Below, piece after piece: positions 33,800 to 44,483 of a DNA stretch of 64,000 nt (positions are counted from its first letter, which is position 1; each line of letters opens with the position of its first letter). Both the position numbers and the translations under genes were made by a program. The notes under the pieces were generated by a model. The model saw nothing but the letters and a program-made list of their open reading frames with translations, ran no database searches and had not been told where the DNA came from. Origin of the DNA: Chlorops oryzae (lineage: Eukaryota > Arthropoda > Insecta > Diptera > Chloropidae). The DNA is taken from contig CM035806.1 of NCBI GenBank assembly GCA_020466095.1, positions 61,071,004 through 61,135,003 of the forward strand. The letters are read 5' to 3'.

Positions 33800-34667
33800 A
33801 ATGCTGTCGCAAAAGGGCGGAAAACACCGGAGGAGTCCACTAAACGCAAGGCCTAGTGAAAACTCCCCGCAACGAGCCGTGCCACCCACCAAACTCTTAC
33901 AGTATAATCAACTACTATATGCCCAGGTCCAACTCGGGGGCCACCGACACATCGCCACCGTAGACACAGGAGCCTCCCGAAGCGTCATCAGCACAGAAGT
34001 GGCGGTCAAACTAGGATCGCAAGGAACTTTCAGATACAGTATAACCAACGTACGCATGGCAGACGAATCAGTACAAACAGTGAAAATGACCTTTATCATC
34101 ACCGTACAGCTAGGGTCATATAAAACAGACATCACGTTCGTGGTCCTACCAACCTCTTTGGATGGAGTAATCCTGGGAATGGACTTCCTGAGCAGCGCTG
34201 GAACACAAGTCACAATAGGAGGACATTCGGCATGGATTACCCAACAAGCAGACGTCCACAGAACGAACTCAGAAGGCACCACCAACATTCTACACACCCA
34301 CGCGGAAGAAAACCCCACCAGCCGGGAACTCTTCGGAAGTGACTCCGAAAGCGAGAGTGAGGTGACCAACCCGAGCCCAGGTACCTCGCTTCCGAGCCAG
34401 AGGAAACGACCGGCCGCCAGAATATCCACCGAGCCAGGCCCATGCCAACGTAAGGCCACCCGGCAAAGAGTGGTGACCACAAAAGTCATGACCCCCCGGG
34501 AGGACGATATCCTCCAAATTCATCCCGACGAAGATCAATTCCTGGAAGACACCAGCAATGCCCAGAAACGAGAGATCGAAGCATCCCTAAGGGCACGGTG
34601 GGAGGAAAGGCGCTCTCTTTCCCAGAAAAGTGAACGTATACGTTGTACCAAAATCATCGAGGGCTAG
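33714..34667 (+). CDS. Retropepsin (aspartic protease) frame of the LTR retrotransposon
   Basis: The product would cleave Gag. The active-site motif is ATVDTGASRSVIS, with the flap region following and the second conserved block LDGVILGMDFL. Upstream of it the frame is basic and looks like the displaced second zinc-knuckle region (SGGFVGKQQDDR), so the first 40 or so codons may belong to a Gag-protease fusion. The C-terminal part (SESESEVTNPSPG, PSQRKRPAARIS) is hydrophilic and unassigned. There is no reverse transcriptase, RNase H or integrase after it: about 70 bases later comes a purine tract and the 3' LTR. The frame is open throughout. Confidence 0.87.
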   Translation: MDKEDTCKGSVKTFKNYSGGFVGKQQDDRMLSQKGGKHRRSPLNARPSENSPQRAVPPTKLLQYNQLLYAQVQLGGHRHIATVDTGASRSVISTEVAVKLGSQGTFRYSITNVRMADESVQTVKMTFIITVQLGSYKTDITFVVLPTSLDGVILGMDFLSSAGTQVTIGGHSAWITQQADVHRTNSEGTTNILHTHAEENPTSRELFGSDSESESEVTNPSPGTSLPSQRKRPAARISTEPGPCQRKATRQRVVTTKVMTPREDDILQIHPDEDQFLEDTSNAQKREIEASLRARWEERRSLSQKSERIRCTKIIEG

Positions 34668-34724
34668 CGGTATCGGTTCACAGTGACCAGGGAAGGTAAC
34701 GTGACCCACTTCAAACTTTCCCCA

Positions 34725-34737
34725 AGTAGGGAGGGGA
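34725..34737 (+). other. Polypurine tract before the 3' LTR
   Basis: AGTAGGGAGGGGA lies directly before the LTR start TGTAATGAGG. It is the expected primer for plus-strand synthesis and marks the end of the internal region. Confidence 0.75.
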
Positions 34738-35508
34738 TGTAATGAGGTAAAATTTTGGGGACCAAACGAAAAACTTTAACTCATAAATTTTTTTGGTTAA
34801 TCATTATTTTTCTCCCTCCCGCACATTAGAACACTAGTAAGAAACGACCAAGGGATAACGCGAGATGTTTTTTTTTTCTTTTAAAAAAAACTTTTATATT
34901 TCTGAAATTGGTTTATTTTCTGTTACAATTGTTATGATTTGTTTTTTTGAAAAAAATATATTATAAGAAAAAGGAAAATGTATTCATATATATAAGAATA
35001 AGAAATAAGAAAAGGAACACATGGTTTTGTTACGCTTATAGCAGCCAGGACACAGCGCCAGTTTACGCCCCCTGGAACAGTAGCCGTGACACATCAAGAT
35101 CAGTAGCCAAGACACAGCGCCACTCTACGCCCCCTGGAACAGTAGCCGTGACACATCAAGGTCAGTAGCCAGGACACAGCGCCAGTTTACGCCCCTGGAA
35201 CAGTAGCTATGACACTACTAATATAGTATCCGCGACGCAGCACCAGTCTACCACAGGCACAAACCCGACTTCCACCGATCGAGCCAGGTTTCTGCACACG
35301 GCGTAAGTACACGCCCTTTGCCAGTTTGCACAAAAATTTGTATGATTCTCATTTAGTTTAACATTTTGGACGAATATAACCCACAGTTTTCGCAGCGAAG
35401 AGGCAGTCAGTGTTCAGCTCACGGAGCGACCTAATCGTTGAAAAGAAAGAGCTTTGTTTTACGACCCGGACCACTAAGCTGAACATCGCGGTAACCAAAG
35501 GTAATTAA

Positions 35509-35723
35509 CAGTGATGACCACCACTACAGACAAACGTCCGAAAAATGTTAGTGTATAGTACAACAAAAACATAAAAATACAAAAACTAGCTTCTCTTCTG
35601 AAAAAAAGCGGCACAGAGCCTACTCGTTCGGTATCATTTTTAAAACTCTCTCTTCATATACGTACACGAACTTCTATTTTTTGCTTCTCTTTTGCCTTTT
35701 TGAATGCCTTTTGGGCATGCCTG
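35509..35723. mobile_element. 215-bp hAT-type MITE in the 3' LTR
   Basis: Imperfect ends CAGTGATGACC / GGGCATGCCTG and a perfect 8-bp duplication GTAATTAA (35501-35508, 35724-35731). The insertion is absent from the other two LTR copies, which gives an empty-site comparison. Non-coding. Confidence 0.88.
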
Positions 35724-36231
35724 GTAATTAACATTCAGTTGTCTCTCAGGTTAGCCTTATTTTTGGGAACTATTGTCTGGATGGTGTCATCCCCAGGCAG
35801 TAGTTCGATTCATCCAACCAGCTATTGATCAGGCGGTTCAACCCCTATCAATAGAGGACAATAGTCTTTGCTGTTGTCCTTCAGTTAGTTCCCGCTAGCT
35901 CATTGTTCAGGTGGTTCAACCCCGGTCAATGAATTAGTCAAGTTAGCTAGTCCCCGCTAGTTGTTGTTCCGGCGGTCCAACCCCGTTCAACTGGTAGTCG
36001 AGTCAGGAGCTATTATAGGATTCCCGCTAGCTCATTGTTCAGGTGGTCCAACCGCGGTCAAGTTAGCTAGTTCCCATCCGTTGTTGTTCAGGTAGCCCAA
36101 CCCCGTTCAACAAGATAGCTGAGTTAGTAGCTAGTATTCTATTCCCGTTAGCCATTGTTCAGGTGGTCCAACCCAGTGCAGGAACCGCACTGTTAACTAC
36201 TTCCGATTCGCACTAGTCTGCTAGTCTGCAT

Positions 36232-39200
36232 CAAGGCGTATTTAATAAGGTGGTGTTACTTCAAAGTGTGGCTTCTTCTTCCCTTTTTGAACGAACTCGG
36301 TGCTGTCAAATTGATTTTGACATTTGTTTGTTTACATTTTGTAATGACATTTCGAAGTGAATTCGAATTCAAAAAATCAAATCGTTAAAATGAAAAAGTG
36401 CATTATTTGTGGGAAAAGCGACCTTCCTCGGTCATTTTTTAATATAATATACCGAAAGATGAACGCAGGCGGCAGCAGTGGTCAGAGGTGTGCAATATGC
36501 AATTCAGGCCGTGGGCAAAAGTTTGCGGAGAGCATTTCCTGCCGAAAGACTTCATAGTTGGTGGCAGATTGACATTAATGCCGAGTGCAGTTCCCTCTGT
36601 TGGAATCATCTCGCAGACGGTCCCAGTACCCAATTATGATAGAGTTCATTCATGTGTAGAGTAAGTGGAAATTCTAATGTAACTGATCAGAAATATCAAT
36701 TAAGAATACTGGTACTATGTTCAATTTATTTTTATTTGCAGATATGGCGCAATGGCTCTTAATGAACTGGCCGACAATAAGGAAAATGTCGATGCAAAAA
36801 TAGCTTGCGAATATTGCGCAATAACGTTCAATGAGCTCCCGGAAAATTTCGGAAATATGGATGCAAATGCGTGAGTAGTTCCACTTCGTCAGTTAATAAA
36901 ATGACATTATATCTTATTTTAGCATCCAATTTTACTGTCCAAATCAATCTCTCGGGGAATTTAGAGAAAAGCGCATAGATTGTTGTACGCAAACAGAGTA
37001 AGTGTATTTATTAGTTTGGGAAAACTATGGCTATATGTGTTTGTTTTCAGCGATAATTTCACTATATCCAGTTCCGAAATGGAAAATTTTAAATTAAGAT
37101 TAGAACTGACAAGGATGAAATATGAAAATGCAAAATTAAAGAAAGAATTGGAAAGTGCAAATGGAATAATTGATTCGATGAAAAAATTTTTCACGATCAA
37201 TCAAATTCGAAAAATGCGGAATCCAGGTACTATTACTCAGAAATAATAAAAAAATCAGTTCCATTTCAGTAACCTTTATACAGAAAAGTACGTTCATTGG
37301 TGTTGGGAAGATATTTCCGCAAGTATTTGCTTACACGCTTGTGGACCGAGAGCGTATAATCATTTATATGCAAAAGGGTTTCCGCTGCCGAATGTTTCCA
37401 CTTTGCAACGTTGGGTACGCAAAATTGAAGTGAATGAGGGTATCCTTAACGTGAGCATTGACTTCATGCGAGGCGTAACCGATCTTTCGAAAGAAGATAA
37501 AATTTGCGTTATTACTTTCGATGAGATGAAAGTTGCCGAAGCGTTCGAGTACAACGCTTCACAGGACTGCGTTTTGAAACCATCGAATTACGTTCAGGTC
37601 ATTATGGCGCGAGGTTTGCGAAAGTCTTGGAAGCAGCCCATTTTCTTTGACTACGACTGCAAACTCACCGAGGAAATAATACTGAAAGTCATTGTATTGC
37701 TCCACGAAGCCGGATATCCAGTAGTTGCGATGGTTTGCGACATGGGTCCCTCCAATCGTAAGCTATGGAAAAACCTGGATGTAACAACAGGTAGATAGTT
37801 TTCAATAGTTATTTATATATCAATAATTTCTTAAAATCATGTTTGTTCAAACATTTCAGATAAGCCTTGGTTTCAAAGTCCCGTTGATGTGGAAAGCAAA
37901 GTTTTCGTGTTTGCAGATGCACCTCATTTGCTAAAGCTGATACGGAATCACTTTCTTGATACTGGCTTATTGTGGAAAGGCACCTTGTTAACGAGCAGAG
38001 CTGTGGCCGATCTATTGCAACAAGTGTCCAAGTCGGATGTATCGATAGTGTTCAAACTGACATCTGAACATCTGTCAGTAAAAGGAGTGGGTATGTGAAA
38101 GTGATTCAATTACTCACATGAGTATATTATTTGTAAAAAATATATTTCTTAATATTGTAGGAAGGCAAAAAGTAAAACTGGCAGCACAATTATTTTCGAA
38201 CACTTCTGCAAACGCGATTCGGCACTGTTACTCTCACGGTATTGAATTGTATGAAGCATTAAAGACAGCAGATTTCTTCCAGCTGGTAAATGATTGGTTT
38301 GATGTTTTAAATTCGTCTATGAAATCTTTCAATCTTCCTGGAAAGGTAAACAAATGTTTCGAAAACTTTGCTTTTAAAGTTGCGAATTTTATATAAACTA
38401 ACTTATTTCATTTAGGAACCCTATGGCTTAAATCTTTCCAACCAAAAAGGCATACTAACGCAAATGAACGAATTCATGTCGTGCCCCATAATACCGCAGA
38501 AAAAGACATTAGAATGGTTCCAGAAAGGCGTCCTCATGACCAACGCGGCTTTGTCACAAATGCATGAGTATTTAATAGAGAAATACGATTTTAAGTACAT
38601 CGTGACAAATAGATTAAACCAAGACGTATTGGAACATTTCTTTGGTGCGATTCGTAGCAAAGGAGGTTTGAATGACCATCCTACTCCTATGGAGTTCAAA
38701 TTCAGGCTGCGGAAGTATGTTTTTGGTATGTATGTATGTGTGCAATCCTCGATTTGAAATGTAACAGAAACGAAAATTAGTACAATACATTTCTCCTACG
38801 AATAGAGAGTTAAAACGAATCTCATCCAAGCGAAAAATGGTAAAAATTACAAATAAACTAAAAATTAGCAAATACGAACTAGGTGTAATTAGTACAATAG
38901 TTGTCATTGAATGCGATTTCTTTTAATATGAAATAAGCTCACGACCGTAAATTTAACTAGATTTATGAACAAAGCTTTGGATTTTAAGTTACCAAGTACA
39001 AACTTTAAATAATAATGAAAAAATATTTAAATGTAGTTTAATTAGATTGATTAGTACTACAATAAAAGCTCCTTAAATTTAACTAGATATAATGCACAAG
39101 CATTTATTTTGCAATATATAATAAATATTGCCCTACTTTTATAAAATTCAACGCGTTAAAGCGGTCAGTTTTACAAAATGGGACGAAAACTAAATTCGTT

Positions 39201-40821
39201 TCTTTTATTTAACACATTATTAATTTCATGCTCCTAAAACCCACAGGTACAGGTACGACATTTTTATTTAAATGTAAAAATGGGAACCAAAATGTGCATA
39301 ACCAAAATTTAATTTCACCTCACAGCAAGAAATACAGAGTTACTGCGAGACTTCGGGAATGTTGCGAAGACCGACACTGATTGGCTGCAAAATTCAGTTA
39401 CCATGGGCGAAGAAGGGTTCAGTAAGCAAGGAACAAGTTCTCAAGAGCAACAAGAGCCTGAACGTGAAGTAGACTCAATAGAATGGGACGCGATGGAAGT
39501 CGACGAAAACATGGGCGTTTTGCAAGAGGACGGAGTCGAATATGTTGCGGGCTACCTTATAAATAAACTGAACTTGACCGAGTTCGAAAGTAAGGATTTT
39601 TCTTTTACTTGGGTGGACCAAGTTTCAAAAGGTGGTTTGAAAAAGCCATCCCAATCATTTGTTGCCCAAGTGAAAAAGCTCGAATCTGTTTTCGAACATG
39701 TGAACCGCAGCGATATTTCCCATTGCAAACGTCTGCAATCGGAGTTGTTGACGAAAAGTCGCAATATCGAAGTTCCCCATGCAGTTAAAAAACTTTTTTT
39801 TAAGAGCCGCATGCACTTTCGGTTAAAAAGCTTAAATAAGCGCTTGAAGGTTAAAAAAGCAAAGCAGCGCATCATGGGCTTCAGCAAATTAATTAAAATT
39901 CAACTGTAGTATTTGTAAGTTAATTGGCTTCATTGAGTATTCATAAATTATACAAATTTAAATTAATTGTAGCGTAACAATGACGGACAGCAAATAGCGT
40001 GATATGCAATAAAAAAAGTGGTTTTTATTTAAATTTTCCACTATAAAAAATGTCTTGTTGTATTCCTTTATTAGATTTAATATTCTGTATTAGTCGTCAG
40101 TGCGAAATGAGTTCATAGAAAGTAAGTATCTTTTAGGATCAAATGGTAGTTGTTCCAAATGCATCATTAGTTCATCAGATAACATCAACAAGGAGTCGAT
40201 CCAGTGCGTCGCTGAAAAACCACAACAGGAGAGTTAACACCTGAATACAAACTTCTTTCACGGCAATACCCTTACCTTATTACTATTAAATGACCAGTAG
40301 GTGATACAGCAAATCCGTACAATTATTTTGCTTTGTATTGTCGCAGCATTCCTTTCTTTTACAATTTATTTAACAAAACATTCAAATGTAAAAGAATTTT
40401 CAACAAACTTACAAATGTCATTTCGTTTGTTTACATTTTATGACATTTCGTTTGTTTACATTTTTGAATGCATTTAACCCTTCCGAAACTGAGGGGACAC
40501 ATATGTCCCATTGAGTGTTCTCATTTAAGTAAAACCCTATTATTCAAATATATTCCTATATATTTTCATCCCATCAGTTGTTTATTGTGAAATTACAAAC
40601 TATTTCTTTTAAAAACCACTGAAAAATGACGAGGCACGATAGTATCAATAAAAATTGTGTATCCTTAAAAAAAAATCCGGTTTGCAAGGGTTAAACCTTT
40701 TGTGAATACATGCGTCAGCTGATTTTGACATATCCGAGTATGAACAAAAACAAAGTAGCGTGTTGTTCTTGTATTCTAAAAGTTGTTGGACAAGTAACAC
40801 CACCTTATTAAATACGCCTTG
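36232..40821 (+). mobile_element. P-superfamily transposon B, full length, in the 3' LTR
   Basis: Perfect inverted ends of about 30 bp (CAAGGCGTATTTAATAAGGT at the left; its complement at the right) and a perfect 8-bp duplication GTCTGCAT (36224-36231, 40822-40829). The empty site is present in the other LTRs. Length is 4.59 kb. The ends are unrelated to those of transposon A, so these are two families. It encodes a THAP transposase. The 3' part 39910-40821 and the tract 38700-39330 hold no other gene. Confidence 0.93.
36390..39909 (+). CDS. P-element-like THAP transposase B, multi-exon
   Basis: Exon 1 starts MKKCIICGKSDLPRSFFNI and continues in another frame as IPKDERRRQQW...VCGEHFLPKDF, a C2CH THAP finger interrupted by two extra bases (TA) near 36451. 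Donor GTAAGT at 36661. A later exon (from about 37052) carries a leucine-zipper-like coiled coil (MENFKLRLELTRMKYENAKL). Then follow HWCWEDISASICLHACGPRA, ITFDEMKV (first Asp), AMVCDMGPSN (second Asp), KVFVFADAPHLLKLIRNHF, LNQDVLEHFFGAIRSKGG and, in the last exon (39330-39909), DGVEYVAGYL with the final acidic residue. All expected P-type catalytic blocks are present. Introns have normal GT/AG ends. Apart from the THAP frame break it looks intact. Confidence 0.9.
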
Positions 40822-41181
40822 GTCTGCATAATATACTACGCCCCCTCCGAAAATTCACCGATCGACACGGATCACACCCTACACGCGGCTTACTGACACC
40901 GCCCGAGTTCCAGTTATCAACACAGTACCCCCTGGAGAACGCACGAAACTTCGCCACGCTAACACGATTCTGGGTAAGAGACGCCGACGTTACCGCTTCG
41001 ACAATTGTAAATAGACGTTAAGATTACGTTAAGAGAAAAGAAACGAAGAATTGAATAAATGAACCAATGAAATTTACGATGTACTAGTTAAATAATGCAT
41101 TGAACTACTGAGCACAGTTTCTGGTCTTGCAACGACCCTGGATTGACTCAGTGATACCCCGGCTGAGAAAAGATCATTACA

Positions 41182-41910
41182 GTATTATGGGATACGTATT
41201 TCGATTTTTTATGCATTACAGCATTGCCACCCTACTGGGGGTTGGTTCATCAAGGATTCGGGGGGGTGTTGAGGGAAAACTAAGGGTCGTATCTTAATTT
41301 CGACTTTATATTCTTGCTCAGCGTGCAACAGCTCACTGTGCGACACGTATTTCGATTCTTTATGTATTTGAGAAATTTCACATTTTTTGGGGGTGTTGCA
41401 CCAGGATGCGGAGGGGTGTTGAGGAAAAATTAAGGGTCGTATCTTAGTTTCGACTCCATATTCTTACTCAGCATACCATAGATTATTTTAAGAAAAATTA
41501 AGAGCGGACCTTTTTTAATATAGGTTTTAATGCATTTTTTTTTTCATAAATTTTGTACATACTTAAACGGTATTTTATTTTAATAAAAATAAGGAACACA
41601 AATGTGTCGTTGACTAAAAAGAAAAAGAAACATAAACAAAACATTCTGTTTTAAATTCATTACGAAATTATATTTTAAGAGCGTCCAATTCTGTGATTTA
41701 GAGTGGCCAATTTTACGTTAAGAGTGGCTAGAGCGGCCAGAACGGCCGCCTTAAAATAATCCATGCAGCATACCAAAAAATGTAAGTGCGATATTTAATT
41801 TTTTATTTTATGCATTTTTGAAAGTGAGCCCTTTTGGGGGTTTTAGGGGGGCGCTGGGGCGAAAACTTGGGGTGGTGGAGAAAATCTGACTCCGGATTCG
41901 TGATCAGCGC
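41182..41910. repeat. Degenerate tandem repeat of about 150 bp, target of the LTR element
   Basis: CGTATTTCGATT recurs at 41195 and 41346, and TAAGGGTCGTATCTTA at 41281 and 41431, a period of about 150 bp. A third, weaker unit lies near 41790-41905. The left flank of the LTR element (22630-22750 and 25055-25175) ends with the same TTCGACTTCATATTCTTGCT block, so the retrotransposon sits inside this repeat. Confidence 0.7.
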
Positions 41911-43900
41911 CCCACAAAACATAAAGGGGGGTATGTCACTTTTCTGTAACAGAACCTTTTTTTTTGTGTGCCGGTGTTATTAAAAAGAAGTACTTATAAA
42001 CTCCTTGCAGTAAATTTTGTTCATCCGTAACAACATCACGCTGTGAATCGGCCCAGCCGGATTGTTTTGCATGAATGACAAATTCATTGATGCAGAAGTA
42101 TTGAAAAATTTATTTAAAGAGACCAATTGGTGCTGTTTAGAATGATTTTCTAGTGAAAATTTCATGGAAGCAAGAGCTCGTTACAAGAGATCCTTCTTCA
42201 AATGAAATTTTCATTTGAAAAAGGGTTGATTACTCCTTTTTCAATAAAGATCTTATGCAATTTTCATAAAAAAAGTGTTTTGCAAATTTTCAAGATGTCT
42301 GCTATGGTTTACACATTTTTTGAGCAAGTTAAATTGACTTCTGCTTTTCATTCAAGTGCATTTAAAACTAAAAACTTGTGAAAGAATCAGTAACGTTTTA
42401 TGTTATGGTTATTCAATACTATGAGCTGGCGTTATATAATATTATAAAATAGTCAATCAAGTGCTTTTTAGATAAATTGAAATAAAAAATTAAACAATTT
42501 AAAAATAATAAATATTTCTGTTTCTTTCCCTCCCTTATCCTAGTAGCGTTTAATTTTCTCAAATGGAGTTTTGATGCGATTAAGGGTCGTTAACTCCTTT
42601 ACCTAATAAATAACACATGAATTTTTAAGTACTGTTGTGTGTCACAACAGCACAAACAGTTCTTCTACTCATTTCTCGATCAACAAAAGAGTGCAACAAC
42701 AAAACCATTAGCGCCCAGAATAAGAAAGCACAAAGAGGAAATGTTTACGTAAACAATCAAAGCCAACGATCACCAGTCAAACGATCGGTTCGGGCGAACC
42801 TGCAGTAGAACGTAAGGCAATGAGTCAGCGAGTCAGCAGAAGTAACTGCATAAGCTGACCTATGCTAAGAACAATAACAACAACAACAGGTCCCAGCTCA
42901 AGGTCGAAACAAAGCTGAAAATAGAGGAAATAAGCATTAGCTAATACATATAGGACTATAGGTCTAACTCTTCTTCTTCCTAATCCCTGCAATGTGTTAG
43001 AGCTATGCTGCTTCAACAAATGCATATAGCATGAGGAAAAGAGAAGCATGCTATGGCAGCGAAATCTTTAGCTCTGCTCTGGTGAAATGCATTGCCACTT
43101 TTTTTTTAATTTTGGGAGATTTTGGAGTTCATTACATATAAAATATCTACCAAACTCATAAAATAATATGAAAAGCTTGAAAAACATAAAAATAATCAAG
43201 GAATCTCAATATCAAGGAGAAATAAAAATTGTTTTTTTGTCCTTCCCTGTCCACAAAACTTTTTGATCACACTATTTCAGCAAAAATGCTAAATTCTATG
43301 TACAATCTAATTCGTAGCCGTAGTCAAAAAGGTATGTCAACTTATTACAAAATGAAAACATTCGTGCACATTAAGCAAAAACATATCGTAATACATTTAA
43401 TAAAGTTTCAATTATGAACTTTTCAAGCAATATAAAAAACCGAGCCGACGCCGTGTTTCTTTGATAATTTTCTCGCAAGTGGCATCATAGTGCCACTTTG
43501 TGTCTACCCGTATTGTTGTTGGTAGCTTTTTGGTGAATTTCTCGAAAGAGTTGAATTTCCTATACCTGCCTAATGGTGAATTTCTTATTAGCGGCAGAGG
43601 CTTTTCGACGTCGACAGTTAGACCTACAGTGCTACATGGCTAATAGCAGCAACAACAATCAAGTTGACCCAGAAGAATATGTGGCAATAGACGATATTGA
43701 CAAAGCACCCGGATTACCCAACAACAACAACAAGTATTACTCAAGATTGCATTAACGCGGAAGAAGAACTGGGCCAGCGCGACAACAACAACCAGCTGAA
43801 GAAATAGAACGATGAGCAGATGAAGGAACACTTTGGAAATGATCGACTTTAAGAAAGTGCTTGAAAAGCCAGGTCGATAAAGTTGGCAGTGCGTTTGTCG
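41911..43900. other. AT-rich tract with an LTR-like, CAACAA-rich segment
   Basis: I see no secure gene. Around 42636-43060 the palindromic TGTTGTGTGTCACAACAGCA, followed by CAACAA-rich and mixed-GC sequence, resembles the start of an insect retrotransposon LTR. AATAAAGTTTC near 43400 could be its polyadenylation signal. The 60-codon frame 43573-43755 (Gln/Asn-rich) has no domain and could be a 5' fragment of such an element. No partner LTR was found. Confidence 0.35.
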
Positions 43901-44483
43901 CCAATTTAAAAAAAATTACTCTAAGAATTAAGTGATAATTAGGTGAAAATTAGGTACGGCTCTAAAAATTTCGGTGCTCATTTAGTTTTCCCGTAATTTA
44001 AGATTAATGTTTTCATAGCTACATTGATATCTAGTCAGCTCTACGAGCGTCAGTCCGATAAAATTCCGGCTTAAAAACTTTATTATAATAAGGTGCTTAA
44101 TTAGGTGCTTCTTAAAACCTAGGATAGTAACCGATAAATCCTTGCATTTTTTGTGTAGGATCGTTTTTAATTCTTCGACCCCTATTTCTTTTAAATGAAC
44201 AGAAAAGCTGTTTTCTGCGGAGAGCTTCCCCGTATTATGGAAGCTCAATTGAAAGCGCTCTCTGTTAATGGCACGCGATATATTATTACAGGGTTGCATT
44301 TGAAAGCATTTTTTAACACTCATGGATAACATATACAATCGTTTAACATAAAAAGTGTTAATTTAACATTAAATGACGTCATTCGCCTCATCGGATTCTC
44401 TTTAAGGGTAGGCGGTGGTCTAGAACACGAAAACTTGCGATAAACAAAATAAAAACAAATTTTGAACGGGTATTGGAAAAAGC

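Larger units (their letters stand above)
34738..41181 (+). repeat. 3' LTR, interrupted by a small hAT element and P-superfamily transposon B
   Basis: It begins TGTAATGAGG and ends GATCATTACA at 41181, followed by GTAT, which matches the GTAT before the 5' LTR (a 4-bp target duplication). It carries an extra unit of the GACACAGCGCC repeat (35047-35215) and the stem-loop array at 35821-36201. Removing both insertions leaves about 1.62 kb. Confidence 0.9.

Noticed and set aside
33908..34538. Minus-strand frames of up to 193 codons over the protease region
   Set aside because: Shadows of the gag-protease coding strand; GC-rich coding sequence often leaves the opposite strand open.
42825..43060. 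Possible solo LTR
   Set aside because: The TGTTGTG...CACAACA start is suggestive, but no second LTR, primer site or TSD was found, so it is noted only as LTR-like.
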